Below, one piece after another: positions 1-13,900 of a DNA stretch of 64,000 nt (positions within the stretch are counted from its first letter, which is position 1; the number at the start of each line of letters is the position of its first letter). The notes beneath the pieces were generated by a model. That model was given only the letters and a program-made list of their open reading frames with translations, was not told the DNA's origin and did not search any database. Source of the stretch: Limnoperna fortunei (taxonomy: Eukaryota; Mollusca; Bivalvia; Mytilida; Modiolidae); assembly GCA_944474755.1 (NCBI GenBank), contig OX104114.1:48487070-48551069 (forward strand), in the 5' to 3' direction. Position numbers and translations under genes: made by a program.

Positions 1-1328
1 TCCAATGTCAAGGGAAGAATGGTCTTCCGAGATGAACTGTTATCATGCTCAGCTGTTCCTTTAGGCCTATAATTCAGTAAAATGTGTTCATGAATATTTA
101 AAACAATGCAGCGTAGCGGGTTATTATTTAATGCCCCACTCCATTCCATATATTTCTATTTTCTGAATACGCAGCTGGTCTAGGGATTTTTATGCCTGTG
201 CTTTAACTTTGGTGAAAATAATACATGTATTGATATTTCTGTGTAAGAGCATGGGAGCCCTTTGGTTTTGTTTGATTTTGATGCGATGATGTTGTGTGAT
301 TTTCCCATTTTCAGTACGATTGAAAAAATAATAATAAAACATAAATACGCATTGCATGGTCAAAATGCCTATGAATGACTTTTTAGTTAGCCAGGATTTC
401 ATCTTTGTCAAATGTTGAACGTCTTTATGTGGAACTACCAGAGTTATCCTTAATGACTAGCTCTTTAGTGAGACATTCATGGTAATGTGACTTACATACA
501 AACACAATAAAGTAACAGATTTGTCCTTTTGAAAGAAATTATAGATATATATCTTTTTTCAACACAGATTCCCATCTAAGAAATCCAACTGGTTTTTCTG
601 GTTATTTACTTTGGTGTTTGGACCTTTGTATTCGTCATGACCATGGCTTCTTTTGTATCTAGAATTAAATACATTCACCCCGTTGCATGCTGGATTACAC
701 CTTTGATTTATCAATGCAGCCGTAAGGCATTGCAGTTCCTAGTATCCTGATAATAAAATCTTTCAGTTTGAGGAACGGTGTGCTGTGTACGGGACTATTG
801 GTATGATGGTAATTTTATTCTATGATGCGTACTTTCATGGACAAACACCGATCATGAACTGGCTGATAAAAGCGATTGCACAACATCCTATATATAGGAC
901 TGTGTGTATCATATCTATGTCAGTTCATTCTGTTCCGCAAACACCATAAAGCGAATACTCAATCCCATATATGACGTCTTCAGTTGAACAGTCGAGAGAG
1001 TCAAATGATTTTTCAAAACAAAAAATAACTTATTACACTGTTGCTGTTAACAATTTACTCAGGCTTACAGCTTAAGGTTGGGTATCACTGTAATAAGTTA
1101 CTAAGCAACCAGGGAGATGGAATGACTCTTAAATTTAATGTAAATTCGAAGTTTATTTGAGCAAATTATCAGCAATTTTGAGTCTTTGCACGTATTGTCA
1201 TGACATTTATTTATGTATTCAGTATAAAAAATATTTTGTTTGTTTAACTATCAATTCACCAAGTTCATTGGCAAATAATAAACTATCGAAAACACCTTAG
1301 ACCACCATAAATTACAGTTACAGAACCA
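1..1328. other. Non-coding flank, nothing recognised
   Basis: AT-rich sequence downstream of the fusion gene. I see no ORF with recognisable motifs. Part may be 3' UTR. Confidence 0.5.
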
Positions 1329-1334
1329 TTTATT
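1329..1334 (-). promoter_or_regulatory. Possible polyadenylation signal of the fusion gene
   Basis: AATAAA on the minus strand (TTTATT on plus), about 100 nt after the stop codon. Other AATAAA copies lie at about 1206 and 1152. In AT-rich DNA the motif is common, so which one is used is unknown. Confidence 0.3.
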
Positions 1335-1433
1335 GTCAAAATTTTGTTTAAATAATTTTGAATCTTGGAGACAAATAAAAATTACTTCCCTTGTTAGCTA
1401 TTTAATAACAGACAAGCAGACATCATTTGAGTC

Positions 1434-1986
1434 CTAGGTTAGCAGCTGAATATATAGTACTACAAGAACAATCAATAAACAAATATAAACATTTGTAACT
1501 GTTAATCTTAAATATAGACTTCCACTTTTCTGTTCAAAACAGTCTTTCAACAACCTGATAGAAGCATATTTTTCTTTAAGTTTATTTATCATGAAGTCAC
1601 CGAGATCTCCACGCAAACACGCATGTTTCCGGAAATCACGGACCTTTTCTGTACAGTTTGAAGAACAGACCATGTCACAATGCAAGGCAAGTTCGACTAA
1701 CATTAAGCCAATAACCTGATTTCTTCCAGACAAGAATTCCCTCCAGTTACATCCATTGATTATTCCGCCAAACTGTGGCAAGTATCGCTTACATTTTTCA
1801 ACAGTTTTCCAGGTAGTGCAGTAAGGAAGTTCTATTCTTTGAACTGGATAATACGAAATAAACCCATAGCACATTTCATCGGAAGTTCCTTCGCCGTACC
1901 GAGTAGTCTTGTTAGATGTCAATGATGAAAAAGTGCAAGTTGTTCTTATTTCATCGCCAGGCTTTATCTGGATTGGTGGATCAAAT
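1434..1986 (-). CDS. Exon 8: C-terminal half of CuM domain, Met ligand, hydrophobic tail
   Basis: Residues 388-570 and TAG stop. It opens FDPPIQIKPGDEIRTTC (the 'I.PGD.L.T.C' family motif) and continues YGEGTSDEMCYGFISYYP, with M425 the CuM thioether ligand. A run of cysteines follows (443-518). The last 22 residues are almost purely hydrophobic (VYICLLIVLVVLYI), suggesting a C-terminal membrane anchor or GPI signal. Acceptor TTTAATAG|A. Confidence 0.9.
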
Positions 1987-4900
1987 CTATTAAAACAATC
2001 AATATCAAATTATTATGATATAAATTTTAAATTGCTACACACACATGACTGCATACTATCCGATTATAAAATATAAAAGACGAACCTCATGTACAGTGGC
2101 AGCAAAGAAAAGAAATAATTTATAACAGAAAGAAAGGTGACAGTGGTTGGCTATTCTGCTGTTCAAGGCAAAACTGTGAATTATACGCGTGTTTATAGCC
2201 TTTTATTGCTTTTAAACTGCATATGTCTCATTCACATTATACATTTCTATAACACAGTGCACGTATTGATGATTGATATCATTTAATACAATATCTGGTT
2301 TTGACGGTAACATACAGAAATTGTGGCTAGAAAGGAAAACTTGAATAATTTGTATGTAAATTCATTATTACAATGACCATCACTTTGGACTTTCTACTGA
2401 CGCATGTTGGACGTGACTTTGTAGAAACAACGGCCTCTCAGTCAATAACAAGAACGCATAACTCATACATGCATATTCAAGTGCGTTCTATCTAGAGTCC
2501 ATGTACTTTGACCTTATGTATTAAATATTTATACTCAATCTGTGTACGTTATAATATATAGAAACAACCGTCTCGTCTTGTGGCTTGACTCACTCGTAAA
2601 AGAACGGTTGGCTGTAGCTATAATTTTCATCATATGTAATATCTCGTAGTTTCTGGTTATCTCTGTATAATGTTATGGTCTGTCGGGTACCTGTCACAAA
2701 AAAATCCTAAATTCTATCACTGTCAAACAAACTGCTAAATATGTATGGTATTATACTGAAATATTTATGGTATTATACTGTTTGGTCTTTTTGACATATA
2801 GACCCATATTTTCGTATTAAGGCTTTTTGAAATTGCCCACTCCCAAAGCAGGTCTTCTGATCTGGATACCAGAAACATTCTTTGCTGAGAAATTTGTCTA
2901 ATCTCAATTTTATAAAATAAAAACTTTTTATTTCTGCGTAAACATTTTTAATCAAAAAGAGTTTATGGCGCTGGGGACAGGTCACGTGTTTTTCTTAAGT
3001 CTGGTATCTTCTACTTTCCCTATCCAATCAATTTTTATTTGTAACCTCATTTTCCTTACACAGTTGACAACGATTTGTTTCCCAATTGTTTAATCCCCGG
3101 CATGCATTAAAGCTGCATATACGAATATAAAGTCAAGAGTTTTGGGCAGCTACGATTGTATGTTTGTTATGAAACACATATTGCCGCTTATTTACAACTG
3201 TATGTTGTGACGTCAATAACATACGTTTGTCGCTATTTAATTTGTATATGGATTAATTACTAACAATAGTTAATATATGTTCTAAATCAACTTCAACTGT
3301 TTATTAATGCACCCACCTTTGGTGTAGTTTTCATTTTTACATAACGCGCATGGTTTTAAAAATAAATGACGTCTGGAATATTATTGAAATTCACGCCAGG
3401 AAATCTGTATCAAAAGAAAATTAAAATGATAAATATACCTCTGTGATGCATATGATTGACTGCTCTCGTGATATATATACTGTCTGGAAACATCACTTCA
3501 GTGCATTGATTCGAGCATGACGAATGAAAACTTATTTCCGGAATTCCAGGTGGGATTTCTAAATACTCCTGTCCCACAACAAACATTCCAGTACTGTACT
3601 TTCTTAGGCTTCTTGTATAGAACAACTCAATACCTGATGAATCTGTCATATTTGACCTTTCAGAAGGATTGTTCCAATGGATCTACAATATTACGTATTT
3701 ACGTGCACTCCATTTTTCCTTTTCTATTATTAATAGAAAAGATGTTAGCCGTGATAGATTGTTGCCTTGAAAACGTGATATAAAACAATAGATATGGCAC
3801 GCCGTTCTCGTCAAAAGTATGGTTCAAAATATCATCACAAATTACACACTCAAAATTTTAAATTACACACTCAAAATTAAATATATGCACTCAAAATTTT
3901 AAATTACACACTCAAAATTTTAAATTTCGCACTCAAAATTAAAATATGCACTCAAAATTTTACGAAAACACACTCAAAAGATAAATTGAAATTACACACT
4001 CAAAATTTTAATTCATGCACTCAAAACTAAAAATTACGCACTCAAATTTGTGCGCATTGTTTTCGCGCAAAACTCATAAATATTCATAAAGATATAAATA
4101 AATAAAATTTCATCTGGGTGGTTTTTGAGTTTAAAACTAACCGGAAATGCTGAAATCCAAATGTCAATCCACGACACAGAAGATTTGCTCGAGTTTTTCA
4201 ATCCTTGTTGCACGTGTATGAAAATACAATGCAACTTTTATACCCCTTAACACGAGACAACAACGCTTTAGAAAATACTGTTCGAAAGCTTTCAAGCTGT
4301 ATGGAAGTGTTGTATGTAATATCTACAAGAGTTCCTGTTGAAATTCAATTATATCAGAAACTAGAACGAATTTATACTCTTTCATTCAATCTGCATGATA
4401 TAGCTGTTAACACCTATTTTGATAAACCCTTTGAAAAAACTATTTGTTTTACCATAAAAAATAATTCAATAATGGAATAAATCATACTCTATAGTTAATA
4501 TGAGTCTGAGATACAAGGCCGAGGGTATGAGGTAAAACAAAAATTAAAAATTGTTTCGTCTGTTTCGTTCGTTGCTTTACAGTGACCCGTTTCAAGCTTC
4601 AAAAAAACCAGGATTGAAATATTCAAATCAATTTAATGAATATTTATAAGTCCTGCGCAAAAAAGGTGCGCACAATTTTGAGTGTATATGTTTTCTGTTT
4701 GAGTGCGTAATTTTCAGTTTTGAGTGCATGAATAAAAATTTTGAGTGTGTAATTTCTATTTATCTTTTGAGTGTGTTTTCGTAAAATTTTGAGTGCATAT
4801 TTTAATTTTGAATGCGAAATTTAAAATTTTGAGTGCATTTTTTTAAAATTTGAGTGTGTAATTTACAATTTTGAGTGTGTAATTTGTGATATTTTGAATC

Positions 4901-7900
4901 ATACTTTTGACGAGAACGGCGTGCTATAAATAGAATACTAAACGGAGCTAAGTCATGGAGGTAAGTGAATTATCTTTTCATACATGATGAAGCGAATTAG
5001 CAATTAAGTGTAGGAAACTGCACAATGTATTGCATATTTCCGCGTTTACAGTATTGCATTAAAGTCGATCCCACTATGTGATACAGTTTACCTGTTATTA
5101 TCCTCAAATTTTCTGTTATGAGAACGACATTTAGTTTTAAATCAATAAATCACAACCGATTGCTTGTGTAAGTGTAACTGAAATGAATAACTGTATGCAG
5201 TGCAATTTCTCGTTTTTTAAACGCTCGTTTTGCCGCCGAAATAATATCAATGTTAGATCCTTTTGTGCAAAGTACAAGACTTGTATGTATCATATGATTT
5301 ATAAAATCTAGTGATTTAAACGTTTGTTTGTTTATCTGATGATGTTTAAAGCCAATTTCAGCTGTATCGTGGCGTCCAGGTTTTTATTGGGGAGGAAGCC
5401 AGAGTACCGTATTTACACCCTACCTTCTCTAAGAAAACCGGCAATCCTTCTCAGAATTGGAGTGGCGTGTCCTGCCGCATCGAGATTCGAACCCGCAACC
5501 TCAGTGTTGACAGACAATAGTAGACTTAATCACTCGGCCACTGATTAAAACGACGCCAGAACAACAACACACATTATCACTGAACACTATATTTAATTTT
5601 AAAAAAACCACACAATTTAACCTAAGTAGCTATTGAAGTTAATGTGATTAGGAAAAGTATGCAAGATTTAAATTGAAACAGAACGAAATTTAATAACAGA
5701 GGCGTAGCATTGCATTTGATATTGGTACGGCGGAATGCTAATCGGGATCAGCGATCCTGTCAACCTCGCAGGAGTGGCTTAACGGCAGGGTGTTCGAGGA
5801 AGCTCTGGGGGTACATGGTGCAATGTCCTGAATTCTGGCGATTTCCTAGCACTTAATCTCAGGTCTTAAGGATGGGTTTCGTGAGCAATATTTTATTTTT
5901 TTATTTTTACGGCATGCCGTACCTGAAAAAGTTATTGGTACGTCAAAAGCCGTACCTGCCGTACCGGTTGATACGCATATGAATACTTAATACAGACTGG
6001 TGTAATACCTGTAATGCTGCTCTTCTGAACCCAAAATTCCCTATCTGAACTCCTGTGTCCTTGTGAAAACAATCACCGTAACTACCTACTGTCCATGTTC
6101 CTATTATGTCGAAACAATGCTTATGTGCTAGCATTCCGCATGGGTAAGGCGCTGTGGACGGCTCAATGGGACTCACTGTTAAATAAGAAATATTTTATTA
6201 TTAATTAATTATGTACTGCATATCTTAAAGCGTATTAGTACGAGAGTAAATTTAGCAAACTTCTTCTTAAGTAAAGCACTGAAAAATAGAGTAAGAAATA
6301 AGGGTGAAGTTTATCTTTTAAATACCTTTTTATGATGGTTGTAACTGCTTTAAGTTCTATTGTGTGATTAAATATGATGTGCTGTGCACGCGATGTAAAT
6401 TGTTATGTATTTGTAATTCAAGACCTAGATTTTAATTTTAAACAGACAAACTGATGAAAGACATTTTTTCTGTTTATTTCTCTAGGAAATAGCTGAATAA
6501 GGTCAGTTATTATTGCCATAGCTGTCTAATGTGTCAATTATTGTACCGGCCTTCTCCGATACTGCTGAAGTGCAAAACTCTAAGTTTTCTCTTAACCTTT
6601 AGAACTTGGCTCTCAAACAAGCAGACTGAGAGATGCTAGCATTGTGCGGTGCCACGGTTCTCTACATTCGACAATACAGACGTAGTAAAAATAAATGATT
6701 TATTTAAATATAAGGAGTAGGTTATAAACATGATAAGATTATATTAGTAGTTCAGTAAATTTTGGGTAAGCTCTGGTCATGTGCCTTGAACAGACAATCA
6801 TGTTTTGTATTATTAAAAGTATGTTTGAAACCTAGTCAAAAACGTGTGTAGTGTAGACTGAAATAAACCAGACACCTAGCCAGAGTTATCGAATCCTTTC
6901 TGTATGCATTTCAAGTCGGTAAAATATATTGTGCGAAAGACTTCCAGTTACTTCAATCCTTGCGAATTTGTTTCCAATCTTCGAAACAGACGCTACATTA
7001 TCTTCCTATGTCAGAATTCACCTCTGCCACACAAGGAGTTTTTGTTCCACCAACATTATAGATTTGTTAGCCTCTGTTTAATATTATAAAACAAAACGAA
7101 TTAATCGATTAGTTAATTTCACATTTTTAATAGTATTTTATTCTTATTGAATACATTGATGAAGGTTAACTAAACTGTAAACATAGATAATCAATCGTTT
7201 CCATGTTTTTTCGAGATTTTCAAAGATGTGTATCGTTAGTATCGTCTGTTATTTCCTGAATAAAAAAATTTGGTAACCTAATTTTCTTTTCAATTTCAAA
7301 TTTAAATTTCGGTTAGCTATGGTAAGAAAATAAGAGGGTATAGTGGAAGACTTAATTTTCTGGTTATTTCCATAATTGGAACGGATTAAGTGGGCGGAGT
7401 TACTGGGAACGCTCAAGCTTGTGTGGCAGAGGTGATATCCTTAGCACAGTGTTACGGTGCAGAATGGGAGCGGATATGACCTCGCCTCCGGAGATTGATT
7501 TGTTTCGTGCTTTTGTTTAAACATTCAAGTGTACCGATTTTTTTTTATCATGTACAGCAAATCCACTATAGGGGCATATTACGGACCCTACTTAAGTAAA
7601 TATACTTTTAATATATTTGTAAAGAGTGACTCGGTAAGGAGAGTAACATCAAGAGACTCAGTATAGCTTTATTAGTGTAATAACCTTGAAATCGAGTCAC
7701 ACGAACCTAAAGCCTATGCAATGGTATTTACTCAGTCAATTATGTAGTTTCTGTGGTACTTGTTACATCGGAAGTCAAATAACGACTGACAAACACAGAA
7801 AATTCGTATCTATTTATAAAACTTAGGTAACTTTATCTCTAAATCGATTATGACGTCATCTTTCTTTTACGACAGTTTACGTTCAAGTCAACAGAAATGG

Positions 7901-10900
7901 CGAAACGTCGAATATGTGTTTTTGACTCAATGAAATATTGAGAATTGTAAGGATGTTTCCATTAGAAAACAATTGATAAAAAAGAATTTCCGCCCACGAT
8001 GGTTGTACTATGAAGGCATACTGGATACGTTAAATGGTTCCAAAAAGTAAGAAATGAAGTGACTCACTGTTTACACACTTAAGTCATGAAAAATGACGTT
8101 TACCTTAAAAATATTAAATATTGTGAAGTCTCCAAGCCAAAATGACCTAGTATTCTTACGAAGTAACACAAGTAATTGATATTTGACAACCGACAGCTTT
8201 GAAATTGACTTCATACCAAAGAAAACGTGCATATGTAAGTGCAGAACGATGAGTCAGCACACGTCATTACTATAAAATAAGTTGATCAGGGTTCCCTAAT
8301 GTAAAGAATAGAATTATTATAAAAACAAATATTCCAAAAATTCTCATCCAATTTAGACCATAACTCCTTAAATTTATTTGGAAAATGGTCAAATCGAACT
8401 TGACATCTGTTTTGTCAAAAAAACAATGTATCAAAATTTCCGAGTGTTCGATCAATGTGTGTACAAGTCAGAGTGCCTTAACATTTTACAGCCTCCACCA
8501 GTGGCCTCACTTGCCCTACTTTAAACACATACTCTGTTAAAATTGGCCAAAGAATTGATACTTGTAATACATGTGGTAGTGATATATGTTTGGACAAATG
8601 GGCAAATGAGCATCCATGAATATGACAACTGTTTAACAACCTTAGCATAGAATATATATTAGAAGGACTACCAGACCAAAGCGTCGCTTATGATGTCCTC
8701 GCCAAAAGTCCGACTTCATAGAAGAGACAATCAATTTTTTAACTTGATATGTAACTTGAAAAATATGGAATAGAAGAACTCAAGTCCGAGCTACTGAAAG
8801 TGAGGAAATGCAACAGACAACTGACGACATAGATTGTATAATAGCAAAATATACTATTTATATACAAGTGATTTTCTCGTGGACAAAATTTAGCGTTTTT
8901 GATAAAAAAACTGTGCGAGTTTTATTTGACCTTATGTAATTTTCGCGATCCGTAATCATAATAAATAACTCTATCATTTGTCTTCATATTTCGCGCGTTT
9001 TTATTTTCGCGAATATAATGAAAATTAAATCATCGCGAAAAATCCACATGTCCCAGAAGAAAGACTCAACAATTTCGGTCGTGATATTAAAGAATCTATG
9101 TCTATAGACAGTCTTATCTGTTGGACAAATGATTGAAGAGAAAATGTCTAATCACAACTAAAACAAAGACATAACAAATTCCCCGAAGAAATAGTAAAAA
9201 AAAAACAACATCCAAACGTGACCACTACACAAGTAACTGCCCCATGAAGGGAAGCAAACAACAATTTAATAAGAACAAACTTTAAACTGATAAATGGTAG
9301 GACTATCGGCTAATTGTCAGCTTTTTGCACAGATTAAAAGATTGCAAATGACGTTTCTATTAACACTGATATGAAACAAGACGATTTTAGAACTTTAGTA
9401 GACAAACCCGTTAACAATATTTACTGTACCAAACTACTTAGGCCCTTCAACGAATGAGTAAAAAACAAGTGATTTGGCAAGCATTTGAATCAATCAATTT
9501 TGATGACGTCAGTTGAATAGTCAAAGAACATAGACCGCTTATAAGTGACGGAAAATGTCCACCAGAATCCCGATGTTAACTCTACAGTGTCTAGATCAGA
9601 TTCAGAAAGAGGGGTTGGATGGGAGGTGGCTGGTGAAAATAAATCGGGTGAGCTTCATAGTGACTGGCCTGGTTAAATAAGCTACAATAAATATACAGAT
9701 TCTGATAAACAGTCGGTGAGTGCTGTTCTGGATACCGGCGCGGAAGTTACAGTACTTAACAGTAATGTCTGCTACAGAATTCCACAACAACATAGACCAC
9801 CATTTAAACAAGCAACAATGACTTATTTGTCACAGCTTTCGAATAGAAGTTGCAGAACTTAACATTAATGTTTACCACAGAATTCGAAGTAATCGAACCA
9901 AAATCAAAGTTGAAGTTGCATTGCTTAACATAATGTCTACTACAGAGATTCACAACAACATTGACCACCAATTAAACAAGCAACAAGTACTAAGTTGTCG
10001 CAAAGAAAGAAAAGATAATGACAACTAATGGGATCGCGACTATGAATGTCGAATTACGAGACACAAGTTTTACATGGTAAATGGTGATGATTTTCTACTA
10101 GGCAGTAACATGTTGGATGAGTTGAACGAACATAACCATCAATTCCAAAAGGGAGAGGTATTCTGATTGATGGAATATGAATATATTTTGATGTCGATAG
10201 GGAAGCAGACGAAAAACTGAGTTTTTGTAGTCAGAAAATGTGAATATACCAGCAACTTTAGAAATTATGGTGTCTAGGAGGGCAGACAGATCAGAAATAA
10301 GCAACACCAAGTTTTCCATGTTACAACCAACTGTAGATGGTGACAAAAGTTAATGATGGCAAAGAGGTTGGTCGAAACATTTGAAAAACAAATACCACTA
10401 AGAATAGTAAACATAGAGAAACATTATGTGAAGCTGTAGAAACGTTAAGTGAACTAAACGCTGTACAGAATGTTACCAATCTTGATGTTGAATTCACAGC
10501 GTCCGTTGCTAGAACGAGGTTGTTTTTAAAGCATGTACCAAGAACATTTTTAACCTCACGTTATTTACATGAATTTCACGTGGTCTCTTTTTTAAAGAAG
10601 AAACAAATGTTTGCACCTGGCCTCATTTTTACCTGTTATATGCCAAATCAACACAAATTCTTGTTACCATGACAAGAGTAAAAACATCTATAATAATTAA
10701 TACTGGAATTCATGGAATCAAATGTTATACTTTTCCCATCGCCAGTAGTTTTAGTTTACATATTATTTAGAAGAATGAAGAGATAACTAATTAAATAAAG
10801 TTTGCTTAAAAAAAGCTTTAAAACAAGAAAGATCTATAAAAATGCTTTATTAAGTATAAGTATCGGAGTGAGAACATTATAGTGTATATAACCCTATTCG

Positions 10901-13900
10901 ATTTGCGTTTTTGCGATCTTTGTCAAGTGAAATTAAATTATAGATATAACACAAAATAGATATTATATTATGTTTCCTATGGTGAAGACCTGTTTAGGTT
11001 TTTAATTGTGCAATTCACAAAGATCTACTCCAAATTGTTAATAAACACACAATTATTTTTCTTAAAATAGATATTTGTATTTATATTATGTCGTTTATCA
11101 TTCATTTAAGAACAGGATGACATTTTTAGAGACCTTTTAAAGATAAAGCACCGATAACAAGTTTCTGTAGAAGGAATCCGGATTGTAACCGGAACTACAT
11201 TATATAATATGGAACCACTGTATATAATAAAAAGTAACCACATCATGTAATGACGGAACCACAGAATAAAAATAAACATTTTATAGTTAGGATACCACAA
11301 CATATAATATAATTACGAAATCAGATCATATAATAATGGATCATTAGCATATAATTACGAAACCACAGCATGAAATAACGCAATAACGGTATATTATGAT
11401 GGAACACATTATACCACATAAGACAGCTATGGCGTTTTTATTATTTGATGTATGATTGTCAAATATTTGAATCTCCAATAGTTAAAAAACGTCTTTCCTA
11501 GTGTCCAGCATATGTTGGACAATCAGAAATACCATAAATTTAAATTGGATGACCCGAGTACTTACTAAAACATTCAACAATTTTTTTCGATTTTGGCGGC
11601 GCTTTGAAACGCACCACATAAATTCTTAGTCTACGACAGAGATTTTGATTAACAATACATTTAAGATACATTAATTATTTATCATTAAACACTGAAAAAT
11701 TAGTTCGCTAATGGTATTGTAGTGTTTGTGGGTTGGTGTTTGGTAGTAGAAAGAATGCGATCATGAAAATTCTTAGTAATTTCATTTTCTCGACATTTGA
11801 CCAGACATGTAAATATATATAAGAGTTTGATTTTATTTTGGAATGATCTGAATACACTGTATAGATTTTTAAAACTAGCAATTGATTATATTTTTGGCGA
11901 TAATATGAAACACTTTGTTATTATTGCAGCTAAAATTTAACAATCAAATAACGTATTCGACATTTTATATGAAAATTGCAATAAGTCTATTTTTCCAGTC
12001 ACGCACTCTCAGTAAATTGCATATTCAAAATGTTGGAGTTTACATAAGGCAAATTTGTTTCTAAGCAATCAATTTACAAGACATATAGAATATAAAGTAT
12101 CATCGAAGTCACATAATAATAATAATTATATAGAATATCAGATGGGTGTTTGCACATCGCAGACAGTCATTTGCTCAAAGGATATCCTTGTCGAGGAAAG
12201 GACACTCATATTTGGTTTAACATCCCTTAATCAACCCTCTACGAGGACTTTCTACTAAAATCTACAAATATAACGACTACAACCTTCAAATAGTAAACTT
12301 TTTCATCCGCTCCAGCAAATGGAGTCATTTATGTTTCTCAACTGGTACGTTACTCCGGAGCTTGTGGAAAAAAACCACGATTTCCTTGTTGAGCTTTTCG
12401 ATTAACGCAATAATGCCCAACACGGGTTTTGATGCTTAAAGTTTATTGTCTTTATTAAAGAAATTGTATGGAAGACATTATATACTTGTAGACAAATTAG
12501 CTACAGATGTAGGTTTGTAATAGAATTTGTACAATATCTTCCTTTAATGGGCTTACTTTTGAGTAACTGACAAAGATACGAATGGTTGCTTACTCTACCG
12601 GATATCTGGTGTTCTCTCTCATTTTCTTGAGAGTTCTCGACACAAAGTATAATTATATAATGATACCATTACCATATACATAATAACTAAGTATCATCAT
12701 AAGACGATATCTGACACATAAGACAGCTACTGCGTATTTAACATTAAAAGTTTTGATCTCTTAACTCTATGCTTGAATTACTGAATACCGGTATTAATAT
12801 CTAGTTATCTAATTATTAGTATAATTTCATCTTTGACTTTTAACAATGCATAGTTGTCAGGTCATTTATCTTCAATATACAATAACTTATAAATGGATAT
12901 ACACGTACATCTGGTTTAAGAAAGGCTGAGCTACTGTCGTTCATCCGTTAACGCTTCACATTTTAATCTTGCCACTTTCTGGGGTTTTAGCGTGTAATTT
13001 AACTGGCATTTTTTCAATATTTACATGTTAAATAACAAGTGCAGTATCCGGCAAGACAATTCAATTATGACTATAAAAGTTCTGTCAGTAATTTACATGT
13101 CCAAATATGTGAAAGTCACTACTATTGTTTTTTGTTATTGATCAAAATGTTATTCAGTAAGGTATTTTATGTCTTTTTTCGCTCTCAAATAAACCTGCAT
13201 GACTGCACAGTCAGTTAGTGATTATATTGGAAAAAAATCCCTAAATTTCCAGTTTTCTGCCACGGTTCCAGAATGCACCGTCTTCTCTGGCTTTCTTCTC
13301 CGACAAAAATAGAATACTATGACATTTTGAACAGATATGCTTTTCACTACAGCAAAGAGATGAAAATTCACTCAAGGAAACAATTCTACCATGATCATGT
13401 TTTAGTTACTAATCTGATATATTGTTGTCAATCAATAATTGGAATCCGTCAGAGAGATGACAAATTGCATACGATATAAGTGGTCGGATTGAAACGTTCA
13501 TTACAATATACAATCATGGAAAAACTATGTTCCAAACGCTGCAAATGATAAGATAATTAGATCACAATAATCAAATTCTTATTCCATTTATTTTTCATAA
13601 GTAATATATCACACTCGGAAGACAATTTTCCCTTGAAGATGTATATTAGAAAAACTTACTATTTAATTTATTTAACATTAAACAACGGACAATGGTGGTT
13701 TTTTCGGCAAAGTAAACCTTACAGTGTAGATGGCCTTGATCTTACCTCGTTCATCGCAACCAAATAGTAAGATATGATGTGTTGCATCTTGATTATCTAT
13801 AATTGGCTTGGTTCCAAGAAGGTGAAAGGTTCCATTCTCAGGAAGACTAAATATCATACAAAAGTATGAGGTTCTTTTCTTCGGAATATTCATGACAGGA

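Noticed and set aside
3840..4050. Regularly spaced short direct repeats, CRISPR-like at first sight
   Set aside because: Units follow one another without unique spacers, are degenerate, and are mirrored at 4670-4890; the context is an animal genome. They are the arms of a fold-back element.
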